Below are positions 32,772-42,634 of a DNA stretch of 64,000 nucleotides, piece by piece. The DNA lies in NCBI RefSeq assembly GCF_000146285.1, contig NZ_GL385912.1, positions 658,112-722,111 of the forward strand, in the 5' to 3' direction. The stretch comes from Mobiluncus curtisii subsp. curtisii ATCC 35241. GTDB lineage: Bacteria; Actinomycetota; Actinomycetes; Actinomycetales; Actinomycetaceae. The notes under the pieces were generated by a model. The model saw only the letters and a program-made list of their open reading frames with translations. It searched no databases and had not been told where the DNA came from. The translations under genes were made by a program, and so were the position numbers. How positions within the stretch are numbered: position 1 is the first letter of the stretch; every line of letters begins with the position of its first letter.

Positions 32772-34310
32772 ATGTCTCAGAAAAAATATGTGATGGCGAT
32801 TGACCAGGGCACGACTTCGTCTCGGGCCATTATTTTTGACCACTACGGTCGCATAGTTTCGGTCGGTCAGATGGAGCATGAACAGATTTTTCCATCTCCC
32901 GGTTGGGTCGAACACGATGCTTCCGAAATCTGGTTCAACGTGCGGGAAGTCGTGGGGCGTGCCCTGGCTAACGCCACGAAACAAACTGGAATGGAGCTCA
33001 ACCACCACGACATCGCTGCCCTGGGCATCACGAACCAGCGCGAAACCACGATTGTGTGGGACAAAAACACCGGTCAGCCCATATATAACGCGATTGTGTG
33101 GCAGGATACTCGTTCCCAAGACCTGGTGGACCGGTTGGCAGCAAACGGTGGACCGGATCGGTGGCGTCCGATAGTGGGCGAAACCCTGTCCACCTATGCG
33201 TCTATCACGAAAATTATGTGGATTTTGGAAAATGTGCCCGAAGCGCGGGAGCGTGCCGAACGAGGCGAGTTGCTGTTCGGCAACCCGGACACCTGGGTCA
33301 TCTGGAACATGACCGGAGGCATTAACGGCGGTCTGCACGTCACCGACGTGACCAACGCTTCGCGCACCATGCTGATGGACCTTCACACTTTGCATTGGCG
33401 CGAGGACATCTGCCAGGAGGCCGGGATTCCCTTGAGCATGTTGCCTGAGATTCGTTCCTCGTCAGAAGTTTACGGTCAGTGCCGTCAGGATGGTTTACTG
33501 GCAGGAGTGCCGGTCGCCGGAGATTTGGGGGATCAGCAGGCCGCGACCTTTGGTCAGGCATGTTTCGAACCAGGAATGGCAAAGAATACCTACGGCACCG
33601 GTTGTTTCATGCTGATGAATACCGGCACCACCCCGATGCCCTCGGAAAATGGCATGATCACCACGGTTTGCTACAAGATTGGCAACGAGCCGACCGTCTA
33701 TGCGTTGGAGGGGTCCATCGCCGTGACCGGCTCGCTGATTCAATGGCTGCGCGACAATCTGAACATTATCGCGGCTTCCGATGACGTGGAAGATTTGGCT
33801 TCCTCCGTGAAAGACAACGGTGGAGTCTATTTCGTGCCGGCATTTTCCGGGCTGTTCGCGCCTTACTGGAAGGGCGATGCTCGCGGGACGATTGTTGGCA
33901 TGACTCGCTATAACACGAAAGCACACTTGGCACGTGCCGCCCTGGAAGCCACCGCATTCCAGACCAGGGAAGTCTTGGACGCGATGGAGTCAGATTCTCA
34001 AGTGCGCCTCGGCGAGTTGCGTGTTGACGGCGGGATGACGGCAAACAACCTGCTGATGCAGTTTCAGTCCGATATTTTGGGCGTACCGGTGGTGTTGCCC
34101 ACAGTCGCCGAAACAACGGCTCTCGGAGCAGCCTACGCCGCCGGTATCGCCGTCGGCTTTTGGAGTGGTACCGCGGACGTCACCAATAACTGGCAGGAAC
34201 ACTACCGGTGGAACCCCACTATGGACCCGACAGAACGAGACCGCACCCTGCGCTTGTGGAAGAAAGCCGTGACCCGGACTTTTGACTGGGTTGACGAGGA
34301 CGCTCGGTAA
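32772..34310 (+). CDS. glpK: glycerol kinase
   Basis: 512 residues from ATG 32772, preceded by GAAAGGAAGA; the frame is open further upstream but overlaps glpC. FGGY-kinase features: [15 protein letters not shown] (phosphate loop), [21 protein letters not shown], and [20 protein letters not shown] near the end. It phosphorylates glycerol with ATP. No glycerol facilitator gene is in the operon, so glycerol presumably enters through another channel. Length is normal for the family. Confidence 0.97.
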   Translation: MSQKKYVMAIDQGTTSSRAIIFDHYGRIVSVGQMEHEQIFPSPGWVEHDASEIWFNVREVVGRALANATKQTGMELNHHDIAALGITNQRETTIVWDKNTGQPIYNAIVWQDTRSQDLVDRLAANGGPDRWRPIVGETLSTYASITKIMWILENVPEARERAERGELLFGNPDTWVIWNMTGGINGGLHVTDVTNASRTMLMDLHTLHWREDICQEAGIPLSMLPEIRSSSEVYGQCRQDGLLAGVPVAGDLGDQQAATFGQACFEPGMAKNTYGTGCFMLMNTGTTPMPSENGMITTVCYKIGNEPTVYALEGSIAVTGSLIQWLRDNLNIIAASDDVEDLASSVKDNGGVYFVPAFSGLFAPYWKGDARGTIVGMTRYNTKAHLARAALEATAFQTREVLDAMESDSQVRLGELRVDGGMTANNLLMQFQSDILGVPVVLPTVAETTALGAAYAAGIAVGFWSGTADVTNNWQEHYRWNPTMDPTERDRTLRLWKKAVTRTFDWVDEDAR

Positions 34311-34336
34311 ACCTCGACGGCTACCGAAAGAATCGC

Positions 34337-35245
34337 TTACCAGTAGTAACGCTGGACGATGGCGTCCACGAAGTTGTCCACGGCTTCGCTCGTTGATTCC
34401 AGATACAGGTTGCCTTCTACCAGCGATATTTCCATGACATAGTAGGAGCCTTTGCCGTCTGCTACCAGGTCAACACGACCATAAAGTACTTGAGTATCGT
34501 GCTCTGAGGTATGCTTAATGTAGTCGTGGACATAACGGCGCACCCGTTCGCCCCATCCCCATTCTTCCTGACTGGGATAACGAGCGGTGACAATCTGTTC
34601 CGGTTCGGGACCATCGCAGGCGGCGTGCAACATAGCCGTCTTTTGTACGGTGTGAGAAATGACCCCGTTGTAGTACACCAGGGAGACTTCGCCTTGCGTA
34701 TCGACTTGCTCCAAGTAGCGTTGAATCATCACACCCGAACCGCTCGCCAGCAGATCCATAGCATGTTCGATAGCTTCGCGTCGGGAATCGGCGGAAGTCG
34801 AAGTGTAGCGCCCCACCCCGCGCCCCCCGCTAGAGATGGTCGGCTTCACCACGAAGTCACCAAAGGCGGGGAAACGGGAGTGCACCTGGTGTTTAGTTAA
34901 GTTCTGTTCAGGTTCCAGCCAAATAGTCGGGATGATGGGCATTCCCAGCTTTTCCAGCTCACGCAGATAATGCTTATCTATGTTCCATTCCAGGATTTCG
35001 GGGCTGTTCAGCAACTTTGGCACGGAATGCGCCCACTTCAGGAATTCCTCATGGCAGTGCGAATAGTTCGGTGTCGAACGCAACACAGCGAAACGACCTT
35101 CTGACCAGTCCACGCTGGGGTCGTCCCAGTTGCGCAAGACGGGTTCGATACCGTGGTCACGCAAGGCATCGCACAAGTACTGGTCACCTTCCAGCCCGTG
35201 GGGAGTCTCGGAGCTCATTACCAAAATGACTTTATTGTCTGACAT
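34337..35245 (-). CDS. ATP-grasp domain protein, substrate unknown
   Basis: 302 residues, ATG preceded by AAAGGA. The ATP-grasp fold is visible in SRFPAFGDFVVKPTISSGGRGVG (nucleotide-binding lysine and glycine-rich loop), MIQRYLEQVDTQGEVSLVYY and the metal site GRVDLVADGKGSYYVMEISLVEGNL (E and N ligands). The sequence resembles glutathione-synthetase-like and cycloserine-ligase-like proteins that join an amino acid or peptide. It is next to ddl, same strand, 84 bp downstream, so a cell-wall-related ligation is plausible but inferred. Confidence 0.75.
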   Translation of the reverse strand: MSDNKVILVMSSETPHGLEGDQYLCDALRDHGIEPVLRNWDDPSVDWSEGRFAVLRSTPNYSHCHEEFLKWAHSVPKLLNSPEILEWNIDKHYLRELEKLGMPIIPTIWLEPEQNLTKHQVHSRFPAFGDFVVKPTISSGGRGVGRYTSTSADSRREAIEHAMDLLASGSGVMIQRYLEQVDTQGEVSLVYYNGVISHTVQKTAMLHAACDGPEPEQIVTARYPSQEEWGWGERVRRYVHDYIKHTSEHDTQVLYGRVDLVADGKGSYYVMEISLVEGNLYLESTSEAVDNFVDAIVQRYYW

Positions 35246-35329
35246 CGTTGTCCTTTCGATTTACATTCATTCTATCTGTAGTTTTGGTTGACGGGTCCCC
35301 TCCGGGCGGGACAATAACTGGACCGCGGC

Positions 35330-36457
35330 TCACCGCAACCCTTGCGGATGAGCCAAAGCCAGCTCGATGAGTTCGGTAACCAGGTCTGTGTAGGACAGCC
35401 CGACGTTCTCCCACATTCCCGGATATAGGGAATAGGGCGTCATGCCGGGCATAGTGTTGACTTCGTTGAGGATAATTTCCCCGGTATCAGGCACATAGAA
35501 AAAGTCCACTCGACTCAGCCCCTCGCCACCCAGAATCTGGAAAGCCTGGCGGGCGTAGCTCTGAATTTGCGCCGCAACCCCGGCGGGAATCTGGGCGGGA
35601 ATCTGCAGCTGCACCGCCTCATTCGCGAAATACTTGGATTGGAAATCGTACATTCCAGGGGTGGAAACCATCACGACCTCCCCCGGTGGAGTGGTTCGGG
35701 GGGCTCCTCCGGCACGACCTTCCAACACGGCACACTCAATTTCACGAGCGCCCTGCACCGCGGCTTCCACGATAACTTTCGGGTCATGACGGCGTGCCGC
35801 GACGACCGCAGCCTCAAAGTCCTGCCACGAGTCCACCCTGGTGACCCCCAGGGAAGACCCGGCACGTGCCGGCTTCACAAAGACCGGCAAACCCCAAGAC
35901 AAAATCGGGGTCGGGACTTCGTCCGCACGGTGACGCCAATCGAAATCGCTGATGACGTGGTAGCGCCCCACCGGAATTCCCCCGTGCTCCAAGAGGACTT
36001 TCGCACACCCCTTGTCCATACCGTTAGAGGAGGCTCCCACCCCGCACCCGGTATAGGGCACGCCAACCATCTCACACAGACCCTGAATGGTCCCGTCCTC
36101 CCCATAAGGTCCGTGCAACAGTGGCATCACCACGTCAATGCGCCCCAGGTCCTTAATGGGAGAGCTGGGGGTGCGGGAATCCCAAAAGAATAGATGCTGG
36201 TTTTGTGGCACCAGCGCCACAAAAGTCCCGTTATCCTCAATTTCAGCGCCCTGACCATCCTGCAGACGCAGCGAATCGGACTCATCGGGCATCAACACCC
36301 ACGCTCCGGCCTTAGTGATTCCAATCGGTACCGGTTCAAAACGTGTGCGGTCGATATGGTCGAGTACTCCCGCTGCGGTGGCGCAAGAAATCGAGTGTTC
36401 CCCGCTGCGTCCGCCAAAAATAACCGCTACCCTGGTCTTTTGTTCGCCTTTACTCAT
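35330..36457 (-). CDS. ddl: D-alanine--D-alanine ligase
   Basis: 375 residues. FGGRSGEHSISC at the N-terminus, HGPYGEDGTIQG and GVPYTGCGVGASSNGMDKG in the middle, an ATP-grasp lysine in LPVFVKPARAGSSLGV, and the C-terminal LSRVDFFYVPDTGEIILNEVNTMPGMTPYS with metal ligands. It makes the D-Ala-D-Ala dipeptide for peptidoglycan precursors. Fits the D-Ala specific (not lactate) type by overall sequence, although specificity is not proven. Its neighbours include murA and plsC. Confidence 0.95.
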   Translation of the reverse strand: MSKGEQKTRVAVIFGGRSGEHSISCATAAGVLDHIDRTRFEPVPIGITKAGAWVLMPDESDSLRLQDGQGAEIEDNGTFVALVPQNQHLFFWDSRTPSSPIKDLGRIDVVMPLLHGPYGEDGTIQGLCEMVGVPYTGCGVGASSNGMDKGCAKVLLEHGGIPVGRYHVISDFDWRHRADEVPTPILSWGLPVFVKPARAGSSLGVTRVDSWQDFEAAVVAARRHDPKVIVEAAVQGAREIECAVLEGRAGGAPRTTPPGEVVMVSTPGMYDFQSKYFANEAVQLQIPAQIPAGVAAQIQSYARQAFQILGGEGLSRVDFFYVPDTGEIILNEVNTMPGMTPYSLYPGMWENVGLSYTDLVTELIELALAHPQGLR

Positions 36458-36499
36458 GGGTAAAACTTTAGTCCTTTCAGTGGATTTTCTTGAATTTCT

Positions 36500-37000
36500 C
36501 TAGGCTGGCTCAGTGACGGTAGGCGTGGGAGCCGGTTTGGGGGCAAAGTTTTCCAGCCAGCCGTCCAATTTAGATTCCTGTTTGGGACACAGGGACATCG
36601 CCGCGGATTGCTCGACCCCGATCCAGAATTGCACCTGCGTTGCGGGCATCGGCAGCTTGTCGGAGTCAAAGCCGCTGTCACTTTCGGAAATAAACGCCAA
36701 CACCTGGGTCGGATTCCAACCGGATTCCAGCTTTCCGCACGCCCGCCACCCCATTTTGGTGACCTCTTTGCGCAGTTCGGGTGGGAAACCGGGGTTCAGG
36801 AAAGTAATCTGTTTCCAATAGGTCTGTTCCCGAGCGGAAACATCGGCGGAGCGCTGCTCTGGATGGTTGCCATTGAGATGACCAAATTCCCACGCCAGCA
36901 GCAATCCGGCAGCAAAGAAAACGAAAGCCCCTATCATGGTTTTTTTCATTTTCCGGTCCCAGATAGCCTCGTCGGCGTCATCTTCGGAGTCTCGCAACAC
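36500..37000 (-). CDS. membrane-anchored protein, unknown (DUF3515-like)
   Basis: 166 residues from GTG 37000, which follows AAGGGGGCGA. A short cytoplasmic N-terminus (acidic) is followed by one hydrophobic segment (about residues 20-39, TMIGAFVFFAAGLLLAW) and an extracellular domain with two cysteines (WRACGKL, SLCPKQE) that may be bridged. The end is a Pro/Thr-rich tail. In actinobacteria, proteins of the DUF3515 type lie beside ddl, which supports but does not prove the call. Confidence 0.55.
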   Translation of the reverse strand: MLRDSEDDADEAIWDRKMKKTMIGAFVFFAAGLLLAWEFGHLNGNHPEQRSADVSAREQTYWKQITFLNPGFPPELRKEVTKMGWRACGKLESGWNPTQVLAFISESDSGFDSDKLPMPATQVQFWIGVEQSAAMSLCPKQESKLDGWLENFAPKPAPTPTVTEPA

Positions 37001-37039
37001 TCGCCCCCTTTCATCTCCGGGTGTTTAGCAAGGTCAGGT

Positions 37040-37870
37040 CTAACGCGATTTTTTCCCACTCTTAGCGCGATTTTTCTTACGTCCGTAGCGGTCGCCGTCA
37101 ACCTTCATATCCCACACTTTCGCGGGAGGTTCTTCACCAGGTCGCAGACTCCGCAACAGTCCCGTCAGGTCTGCCATAATCCGCCGGGTCGCCTCAGTAA
37201 CAGCCTCGGGCTCGTCATGTTTCCCGTAGAGGTCGCTCAAGTCGACGGGGGAACCTGCCACCAGCGACACCCGACCACGAGGTGGCCAGTGCAGTTTTCC
37301 ATAAGGCGCCAAGGTCTTATGCGATCCCCACTGGGCGACGGGCACGACCGGGACGTGAGTTTCCAACGCCAAACGCGCCGCGCCGGTATGTCCTTTCATC
37401 GGCCACAGTTCGGGGTCACGAGTGAGGGTACCTTCCGGGAACATTCCCACGCACTCTCCCACTTTCAGGGCAGCTTTGGCGGCAATCAAGGAATCCGCCG
37501 CATGGGAGGTCTCCCGAAACACCGGAATCATCCGGGAATGTCGGGCACAAAAACCCACCACCGGCCAGTGCATCATTTCTTCTTTCACCAACATGCGCGG
37601 GGAATAGTGATTAGCCACCAAGAATTGCGCAAACGTGACCGAGTCGATTTCCGTAACATGGTTGGACACAGCGATGAAACCACCGCTCTCAGGCAGGTGT
37701 TCCACCCCCGCATAGTGCCGCTTCATCAGCGCTATCAGCGCTCCGCGCACCGGCAGCGAAGCCCAAAAATACACCCACCCCATCGCGGGACGACCCGCCC
37801 GGTTCAGCCGAAAAGGACGGGAAAACTGCGCGACCAGCCTGGTGCGGTCAGGACCAGAAAATTTCGTCAT
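37040..37870 (-). CDS. 1-acyl-sn-glycerol-3-phosphate acyltransferase
   Basis: 276 residues. Acyltransferase motif I is SNHVTEIDSV (the NHx4D box), the glycerol-phosphate motif is MFPEGTLTRD. It acylates lysophosphatidic acid to phosphatidic acid for membrane lipid synthesis. The ATG overlaps the murA stop (ATGA). The C-terminus is very basic (KNRAKSGKKSR), perhaps membrane-binding. The PlsC family is certain; the exact acceptor is assumed. Confidence 0.9.
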   Translation of the reverse strand: MTKFSGPDRTRLVAQFSRPFRLNRAGRPAMGWVYFWASLPVRGALIALMKRHYAGVEHLPESGGFIAVSNHVTEIDSVTFAQFLVANHYSPRMLVKEEMMHWPVVGFCARHSRMIPVFRETSHAADSLIAAKAALKVGECVGMFPEGTLTRDPELWPMKGHTGAARLALETHVPVVPVAQWGSHKTLAPYGKLHWPPRGRVSLVAGSPVDLSDLYGKHDEPEAVTEATRRIMADLTGLLRSLRPGEEPPAKVWDMKVDGDRYGRKKNRAKSGKKSR

Positions 37871-39186
37871 GAGTGCAGCTCCACCCGTGCGTCCAACGCC
37901 CTGAGCTTGTTCATAAAGTTTTCATAGCCACGATTGATGATGTCCACCCCGGAAACATTCGATACGCCCTGCGCCGCCAAAGCTGCAATCAGGTGCGAGA
38001 AACCGCCACGCAAATCCGGAACCTCGATATCTGTGCCATGCAACGGGGTCGGTCCCGAGATGACCGCGGAATGGTAAAAGTTCCGTGCGCCGAAACGACA
38101 CTGCAGTCCGCCCAAGCACTCGCGATAGACCTGAATATGCGCCCCCATCCGACGCAGCGCTTCGGTGAAACCGAAACGATTTTCATACACTGTCTCGTGC
38201 ACAATCGACAAACCCTGAGCCTGCGTCAGCGCCACCACCAGAGGCTGCTGCCAGTCAGTCATGAAACCGGGATGGACATTAGTTTCCAGCACAATCGATT
38301 TCAAATCGCCCCGGGTACCGTGACGGAACCGAATCGAATCCTCAGTAATGTCGAAATCCCCGCCAACCTTGCGGAACGTGTTGAGGAAGGTCATCATGTC
38401 AGCCTGGCGGGCACCCTTGACCGTGATGTCTCCCCCAGTCACCAGTGCCGCGGAGGCCCAGGAAGCCGCCTCAATCCGATCCGGCAGGGCGGTATGGGTA
38501 AATCCGCGCAGCTCATCAACTCCCTCGATGCGGATGACTCGATCGGTGTCCACGGAAATAATTGCGCCCATCTTTTGCAAGATAGCAACCAAATCCATAA
38601 TTTCGGGCTCTACCGCTGCCCCGCGCAGCTCAGTGATGCCCCGTGCCCGCACCGCGGTTAGCAAGGTTTGTTCGGTAGCTCCCACGCTCGGGTAGGGCAA
38701 CTCGACTTTCGTACCCTCCAACCCGTTGGGGGCGGAGAGGTGAATGCCATTAGGGAGTTTCTCTACTTCTGCCCCGAAAGCCCGCAACGTATTCAGATGA
38801 AAATCAATGGGCCGCCCGCCGATATTGCAGCCGCCCAGATTAGGAATAATCGCCTCGCCCAGCCGATGCAGCAGCGGTCCGCACAGCAAAATGGGGATAC
38901 GCGACGAACCGGCGTGCCGGTCAATGTCATGCACAGAAGCCGCGACGACCTGGGCGGGATTCATCGTCAACACGCCCTCGGTCTTGTCAAAGTCGACGGC
39001 AACCCCGTGCAAGTTCAGCAGTTTCGTGACCACTTCAACGTCACGAATGTCCGGCACCGACGCCAGCTGGGATGTTTCCGGGGAAAGTAACGAGGCCACC
39101 ATAGCTTTGGGGACCAGGTTCTTGGCTCCCCGCACGGTTATCTCGCCCTGCAGCGGTCGCCCGCCATTCACCTGCAAAACCGACAT
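37867..39186 (-). CDS. murA: UDP-N-acetylglucosamine 1-carboxyvinyltransferase
   Basis: 439 residues, GGAAGG upstream of the ATG. The active-site loop reads NLGGCNIGGRPIDFHL, with the catalytic Cys present. N-terminal RGAKNLVPKAMVASLL and the C-terminal DLRGGFSHLIAALAAQG are typical EPSP/MurA features. It adds enolpyruvate to UDP-GlcNAc, the first committed step of peptidoglycan synthesis. Cys at this position predicts fosfomycin sensitivity of the enzyme. It is followed by plsC with an ATGA overlap. Confidence 0.96.
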   Translation of the reverse strand: MSVLQVNGGRPLQGEITVRGAKNLVPKAMVASLLSPETSQLASVPDIRDVEVVTKLLNLHGVAVDFDKTEGVLTMNPAQVVAASVHDIDRHAGSSRIPILLCGPLLHRLGEAIIPNLGGCNIGGRPIDFHLNTLRAFGAEVEKLPNGIHLSAPNGLEGTKVELPYPSVGATEQTLLTAVRARGITELRGAAVEPEIMDLVAILQKMGAIISVDTDRVIRIEGVDELRGFTHTALPDRIEAASWASAALVTGGDITVKGARQADMMTFLNTFRKVGGDFDITEDSIRFRHGTRGDLKSIVLETNVHPGFMTDWQQPLVVALTQAQGLSIVHETVYENRFGFTEALRRMGAHIQVYRECLGGLQCRFGARNFYHSAVISGPTPLHGTDIEVPDLRGGFSHLIAALAAQGVSNVSGVDIINRGYENFMNKLRALDARVELHS

Positions 39187-39235
39187 CGGCTTCCTTCCGT
39201 CAACTCAATAGGGTCCTCCTATTTTACCCCGTGAC

Positions 39236-39289
39236 GCTCGCCCCCCGTGTTAGGGGCGCCGCGTCCGGCGCCTAGTTCACGGGGCGAGC
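39236..39289. other. large stem-loop between leuD and murA
   Basis: GCTCGCCCC..GTG pairs with CACGGGGCGAGC (two extra C on one arm), with an inner GGCGCC-rich stem. It overlaps the leuD stop. There is no U-run, so it may be a weak terminator or an mRNA stabiliser. Confidence 0.4.
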
Positions 39290-39910
39290 AGACTGAACCG
39301 GCTGCGGCGGCAGGTGTTTCGCCGGCAGGGTCTGAGGTTTAAAGGACGGACGGCGCGCTTCATAGGCAGCGATGGCGTCCTCATCGCGCAGGGTCAGCGA
39401 AATATCGTCCAGACCTTCCATTAGACGCCAGCGCGTGTAATCATCAATAGCGAAACTGCAGGTGAAATCGCCGACGCTGGCGGTACGTGCCTCTAAATCT
39501 ACGCAGACTTCCGCCCCCGGACGCGCTTGCAGAAGCTCCCAAAGCCGGTCGCAGTCATCCTGGCTGATGACCCCGGTCACCAAACCTTGTTTCCCGGCAT
39601 TGCCGCGGAAAATATCAGCAAATTTCGGCGAGAGGATGACTTTGAAACCGTAATCGCGCAGCGCCCAGACCGCGTGCTCGCGGCTGGAGCCGGTGCCAAA
39701 GTCTTTTCCAGCCACGAGGACGGTTCCCGGTCGGTAAGCCTCTTGGTTCAGCACAAACTTCGGGTCTGTGCGCCAGGCGGCAAACAGCGCATCATCAAAC
39801 CCGCTCTTTGTCACACGCTTCAAATAAACCGCCGGAATGATTTGGTCGGTGTCCACGTTCGTGACCTGCAGCGGAACTCCCACACCGGTATGCTTCGTAA
39901 ACTTTTCCAT
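39272..39910 (-). CDS. leuD: 3-isopropylmalate dehydratase small subunit
   Basis: 212 residues, ATG preceded by AGAGGGAAACAA. Key signatures: [15 protein letters not shown] near the N-terminus and [19 protein letters not shown], the swivelling-domain substrate loop. With LeuC it isomerises 2- to 3-isopropylmalate in leucine synthesis. It follows leuC by 26 bp in one operon. The last ~30 residues are a Pro-rich extension. Confidence 0.96.
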   Translation of the reverse strand: MEKFTKHTGVGVPLQVTNVDTDQIIPAVYLKRVTKSGFDDALFAAWRTDPKFVLNQEAYRPGTVLVAGKDFGTGSSREHAVWALRDYGFKVILSPKFADIFRGNAGKQGLVTGVISQDDCDRLWELLQARPGAEVCVDLEARTASVGDFTCSFAIDDYTRWRLMEGLDDISLTLRDEDAIAAYEARRPSFKPQTLPAKHLPPQPVQSARPVN

Positions 39911-39936
39911 TTGTTTCCCTCTTTTCCAGGCTGTTT

Positions 39937-41337
39937 CTATAGGTCGTTGGGGGCACTGAGCGTGCCACGAATCGCGGTAGCGGCAGCCACCAGCGGACTC
40001 ACCAGGTGGGTGCGCCCGCCTTTGCCCTGCCGTCCCTCGAAGTTGCGGTTGGATGTCGAAGCTGAGCGCTCACCGGGTACGAGTTTGTCCGGGTTCATTG
40101 CCAAGCACATGGAACACCCCGCGTTACGCCACTCGGCACCGAAATCGCGGAAAATTTGATCCAGACCTTCCCGTTCTGCCTGCAGCCGCACTCGCGCCGA
40201 CCCCGGCACCACCAGCACCCGCACGTCCGGGCTCTTGTGACGACCCTTCACGACCTCGGCAGCGGCACGCAAATCCTCCAAACGCCCGTTCGTGCACGAG
40301 CCGATAAATACCGTGTCCACTTTCACGTCACGCATTTTTGTGCCCGGCCGCAAATCCATGTATGCCAGGGCTTTCTCCGCAGTCAGGCGTGCGGTTTCAT
40401 CACTTAGAGTGGCAGGGTCGGGCACTTCCCCGCTCAACGCTACCCCCATTCCGGGGTTCGTCCCCCAAGTCACAAACGGCTCCAGGGCGTCGGCATCAAT
40501 CTCGATTTCCGCATCGTAGACCGCGTCGGCGTCGCTCGGCAGGGTTCGCCAGTACGCTACTGCAGCATCCCAGTCTGCTCCCGCGGGGGCGTGCGGGCGA
40601 CCCTTCAGGTAGGCAAAAGTCGTGTCGTCCGGCGCAATCATGCCGGCACGCGCCCCGGCTTCGATAGACATATTGCAGATCGTCATCCGCGCTTCCATCG
40701 ATAAATCCTCGATGGCGGAACCGCGGTATTCCAGGACGTAACCTTGCCCACCGTTTGTGCCAATCTTCGCAATAATCGCCAGTATCAGGTCTTTCGAGGT
40801 CACACCCGGTTTCAAATGCCCGGAAACATTGATTGCCATGGTCTTAAAAGGCGCTAGTGGCAAGGTTTGAGTCGCTAACACATGCTCGACTTCCGAGGTG
40901 CCGATTCCAAAAGCCAGCGCCCCAAAAGCCCCGTGGGTAGACGTATGCGAATCGCCGCAGACGATGGTCATTCCCGGCTGGGTCAGCCCCAGCTGCGGAC
41001 CAACCACGTGGACGATGCCCTGGTCAGCGTCTCCCAGAGAGTGCAGGCGGATTCCGAACTCCGTGGCATTTTTCCGCAAGGTTTCAAGTTGCAGTGCGGA
41101 AGTCGGGTCGGCGATGGGACGGTCGATGTCTTGTGTCGGAGTGTTGTGATCCTCGGTCGCGAGCGTCAGTTCGGGGCGGCGCACCTTACGTCCGGCTTGG
41201 CGCAGCCCGTCAAATGCCTGCGGACTGGTCACTTCATGGCACAGCTGCAGGTCAATATAGAGCAAGTCTGGTGCTCCGTTTTCACCTTTTTTCACCACGT
41301 GGTCGCGCCATACTTTTTGTGCAAGCGTCTCACCCAT
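39937..41337 (-). CDS. leuC: 3-isopropylmalate dehydratase large subunit
   Basis: 466 residues from ATG 41337 ([15 protein letters not shown]), preceded by AAGAGGCAAA; the frame is open upstream but that is the intergenic operator region. [4Fe-4S] cysteines are in [16 protein letters not shown] and [32 protein letters not shown] is the aconitase-family signature. It works with LeuD. Divergent from the IclR gene, with an operator between them. Confidence 0.97.
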   Translation of the reverse strand: MGETLAQKVWRDHVVKKGENGAPDLLYIDLQLCHEVTSPQAFDGLRQAGRKVRRPELTLATEDHNTPTQDIDRPIADPTSALQLETLRKNATEFGIRLHSLGDADQGIVHVVGPQLGLTQPGMTIVCGDSHTSTHGAFGALAFGIGTSEVEHVLATQTLPLAPFKTMAINVSGHLKPGVTSKDLILAIIAKIGTNGGQGYVLEYRGSAIEDLSMEARMTICNMSIEAGARAGMIAPDDTTFAYLKGRPHAPAGADWDAAVAYWRTLPSDADAVYDAEIEIDADALEPFVTWGTNPGMGVALSGEVPDPATLSDETARLTAEKALAYMDLRPGTKMRDVKVDTVFIGSCTNGRLEDLRAAAEVVKGRHKSPDVRVLVVPGSARVRLQAEREGLDQIFRDFGAEWRNAGCSMCLAMNPDKLVPGERSASTSNRNFEGRQGKGGRTHLVSPLVAAATAIRGTLSAPNDL

Positions 41338-41449
41338 TTTGCCTCTTTTCGTCGCGCAGCTCGAACCGTTCGCCCGTTGGGGACGGCGCGGGGGTTCCGC
41401 TGGTTTTCCTCTTGTTACCAATATGTACCCGGCATTACCAGCCAACTTG

Positions 41450-41468
41450 CATTTCACAATGTGAGATG
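41450..41468. promoter_or_regulatory. palindromic operator between leuC and the IclR gene
   Basis: CATTTCACAATGTGAGATG is a 19-bp dyad whose arms differ at only one position. It lies 13 bp before the IclR start and in the leuC upstream region, the expected place for autoregulation and control of leuCD by an LtbR/NdgR-type regulator. Confidence 0.65.
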
Positions 41469-41481
41469 GCAATATCAAGGT

Positions 41482-42210
41482 ATGGACAAGTCTAGCGCAA
41501 ATTCCGGAGTAGGGGTACTCGACAAAGCAGTACTGATTCTTTCAACGTTAGAGGCCGGTCCCGCGACCCTAGCGCAACTGGTAGACACTACGCATCTGGC
41601 GAGACCCACGATTTATCGACTGGCGGTCGCTTTGGAGCATCATCGCTTCTTGACCCGCGATATCCAAGGTCGCTTTACCCTGGGTCCCCGTCTAGCGGAA
41701 CTGGCAGGAGCAGCCGGGGACGACAGACTGTTGAGCGTCGCCACACCGGTGCTGACTGCCCTACGGGACCACACTCACGAGTCTTGCCAACTGTATCGAC
41801 GTCAAGGCGACCAACGAATTTGTGTGGCTGCCGCCGAACGCCCCATTGGTTTGCGCGACTCGATTCCGGTGGGAGCCACCCTCACTATGCAGGCTGGATC
41901 AGCTGCCCAAATCTTGCTCGCGTGGGAGGAACCGGAACGCCTGCACCGCGGACTGCGGGGAGCGGCGTTCAACGCCACTATGCTTTCAGAAGTGCGTCGG
42001 CGCGGCTGGGCACAATCGGTGGGAGAACGCGAACCAGGCGTCGCCTCCGTGTCCGCCCCGGTACGCGGTGCGACCGGTCGCGTGGTTGCTGCCGTGTCTG
42101 TCTCGGGACCTATCGAGCGCTTGGGACGCCAGCCCGGTCGTGCCCACGGCACCGCCGTTGTCGCCGCCGCCAACCGCTTGAGCGAATTCCTGCGCCGCGA
42201 CGAGGAATAA
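41482..42210 (+). CDS. IclR-family regulator of leucine genes (LtbR/NdgR-like)
   Basis: 242 residues from ATG 41482. N-terminal winged helix-turn-helix ([38 protein letters not shown]) and the C-terminal IclR ligand domain ([49 protein letters not shown]). In Corynebacterium and Streptomyces the homologue sits divergent from leuCD and represses leucine (and tryptophan) genes. The same arrangement here and the palindrome in between argue for the same role. Confidence 0.92.
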   Translation: MDKSSANSGVGVLDKAVLILSTLEAGPATLAQLVDTTHLARPTIYRLAVALEHHRFLTRDIQGRFTLGPRLAELAGAAGDDRLLSVATPVLTALRDHTHESCQLYRRQGDQRICVAAAERPIGLRDSIPVGATLTMQAGSAAQILLAWEEPERLHRGLRGAAFNATMLSEVRRRGWAQSVGEREPGVASVSAPVRGATGRVVAAVSVSGPIERLGRQPGRAHGTAVVAAANRLSEFLRRDEE

Positions 42211-42356
42211 CCCGGTTAATCCACCCAAAATACATGTAGACGTCTTTGCAACACTGAATTATCTTCTGTCTATTCAAAGACGATACGCCTGCGCAGGTTT
42301 AATAGTTTCAATCAGTTTCCATGCTGCTGTGCCGGGAGTGGACGAAGGAGTTCTAA

Positions 42357-42389
42357 CCAAAAAACTGCGCGATTTCCGCGCAGTTTTGG
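42357..42389 (-). terminator. terminator of the tRNA-Gln/tRNA-Glu transcript
   Basis: AAAACTGCGCG and CGCGCAGTTTT form an 11-bp stem; on the minus strand the run TTTTTT follows. It is 35 bp beyond the tRNA-Glu 3' end. Confidence 0.8.
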
Positions 42390-42423
42390 CAAACATCTAT
42401 GCAGTTTGAGACCTCTTAAGAGG

Positions 42424-42499
42424 TGGTACCCCCAACCGGATTTGAACCGGTGTTACCGCCGTGAGAGGGCGATGTCCTAGGCCGCTAGACGATGGGGGC
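42424..42499 (-). tRNA. tRNA-Glu (CTC)
   Basis: Read on the minus strand, GCCCCCA pairs with TGGGGGT (closing pair G-U), followed by A and an encoded CCA. The anticodon loop is CTCTCAC with anticodon CTC, the T-arm is ACCGG-TTCAAAT-CCGGT. 76 nt including CCA. It is 1 bp after tRNA-Gln, so they are one transcript. Confidence 0.95.
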
Positions 42500-42500
42500 G

Positions 42501-42571
42501 CTGGGGTACCAGGATTCGAACCTAGACTGAGTGAACCAGAATCACTAGTGCTGCCGTTACACCATACCCCA
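42501..42571 (-). tRNA. tRNA-Gln (CTG)
   Basis: Minus strand: acceptor TGGGGTA pairs with TACCCCA, discriminator G, CCA not encoded. Anticodon stem AGTGA/TCACT, loop TTCTGGT with anticodon CTG. T-arm loop TTCGAAT. The weak U1-A72 pair is typical of tRNA-Gln. Confidence 0.95.
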
Positions 42572-42591
42572 TAACACTCGATACAAAAAAC

Positions 42592-42620
42592 TCTGACGAG
42601 CTTTCCGCACCGAGTGTCAA
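42592..42620 (-). promoter_or_regulatory. possible promoter of the tRNA pair
   Basis: TTGACA (42620-42615 on the minus strand) stands 17 bp before a weak -10 (GTCAGA, 42597-42592), about 20 bp upstream of tRNA-Gln. The -35 is consensus, the -10 poor. Confidence 0.4.
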
Positions 42621-42634
42621 GGTTACCCTAATAG

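Noticed and set aside
36608-37927. A 439-codon open frame on the plus strand over the plsC/DUF3515 region
   Set aside because: It is antisense to plsC, which has clear acyltransferase motifs and an operon overlap; the plus frame has no ribosome site and His/Arg/Pro-rich shadow composition.
40882-41481. 200-codon upstream extension of the IclR gene
   Set aside because: It runs antisense through leuC and the operator; the IclR fold begins right after ATG 41482.
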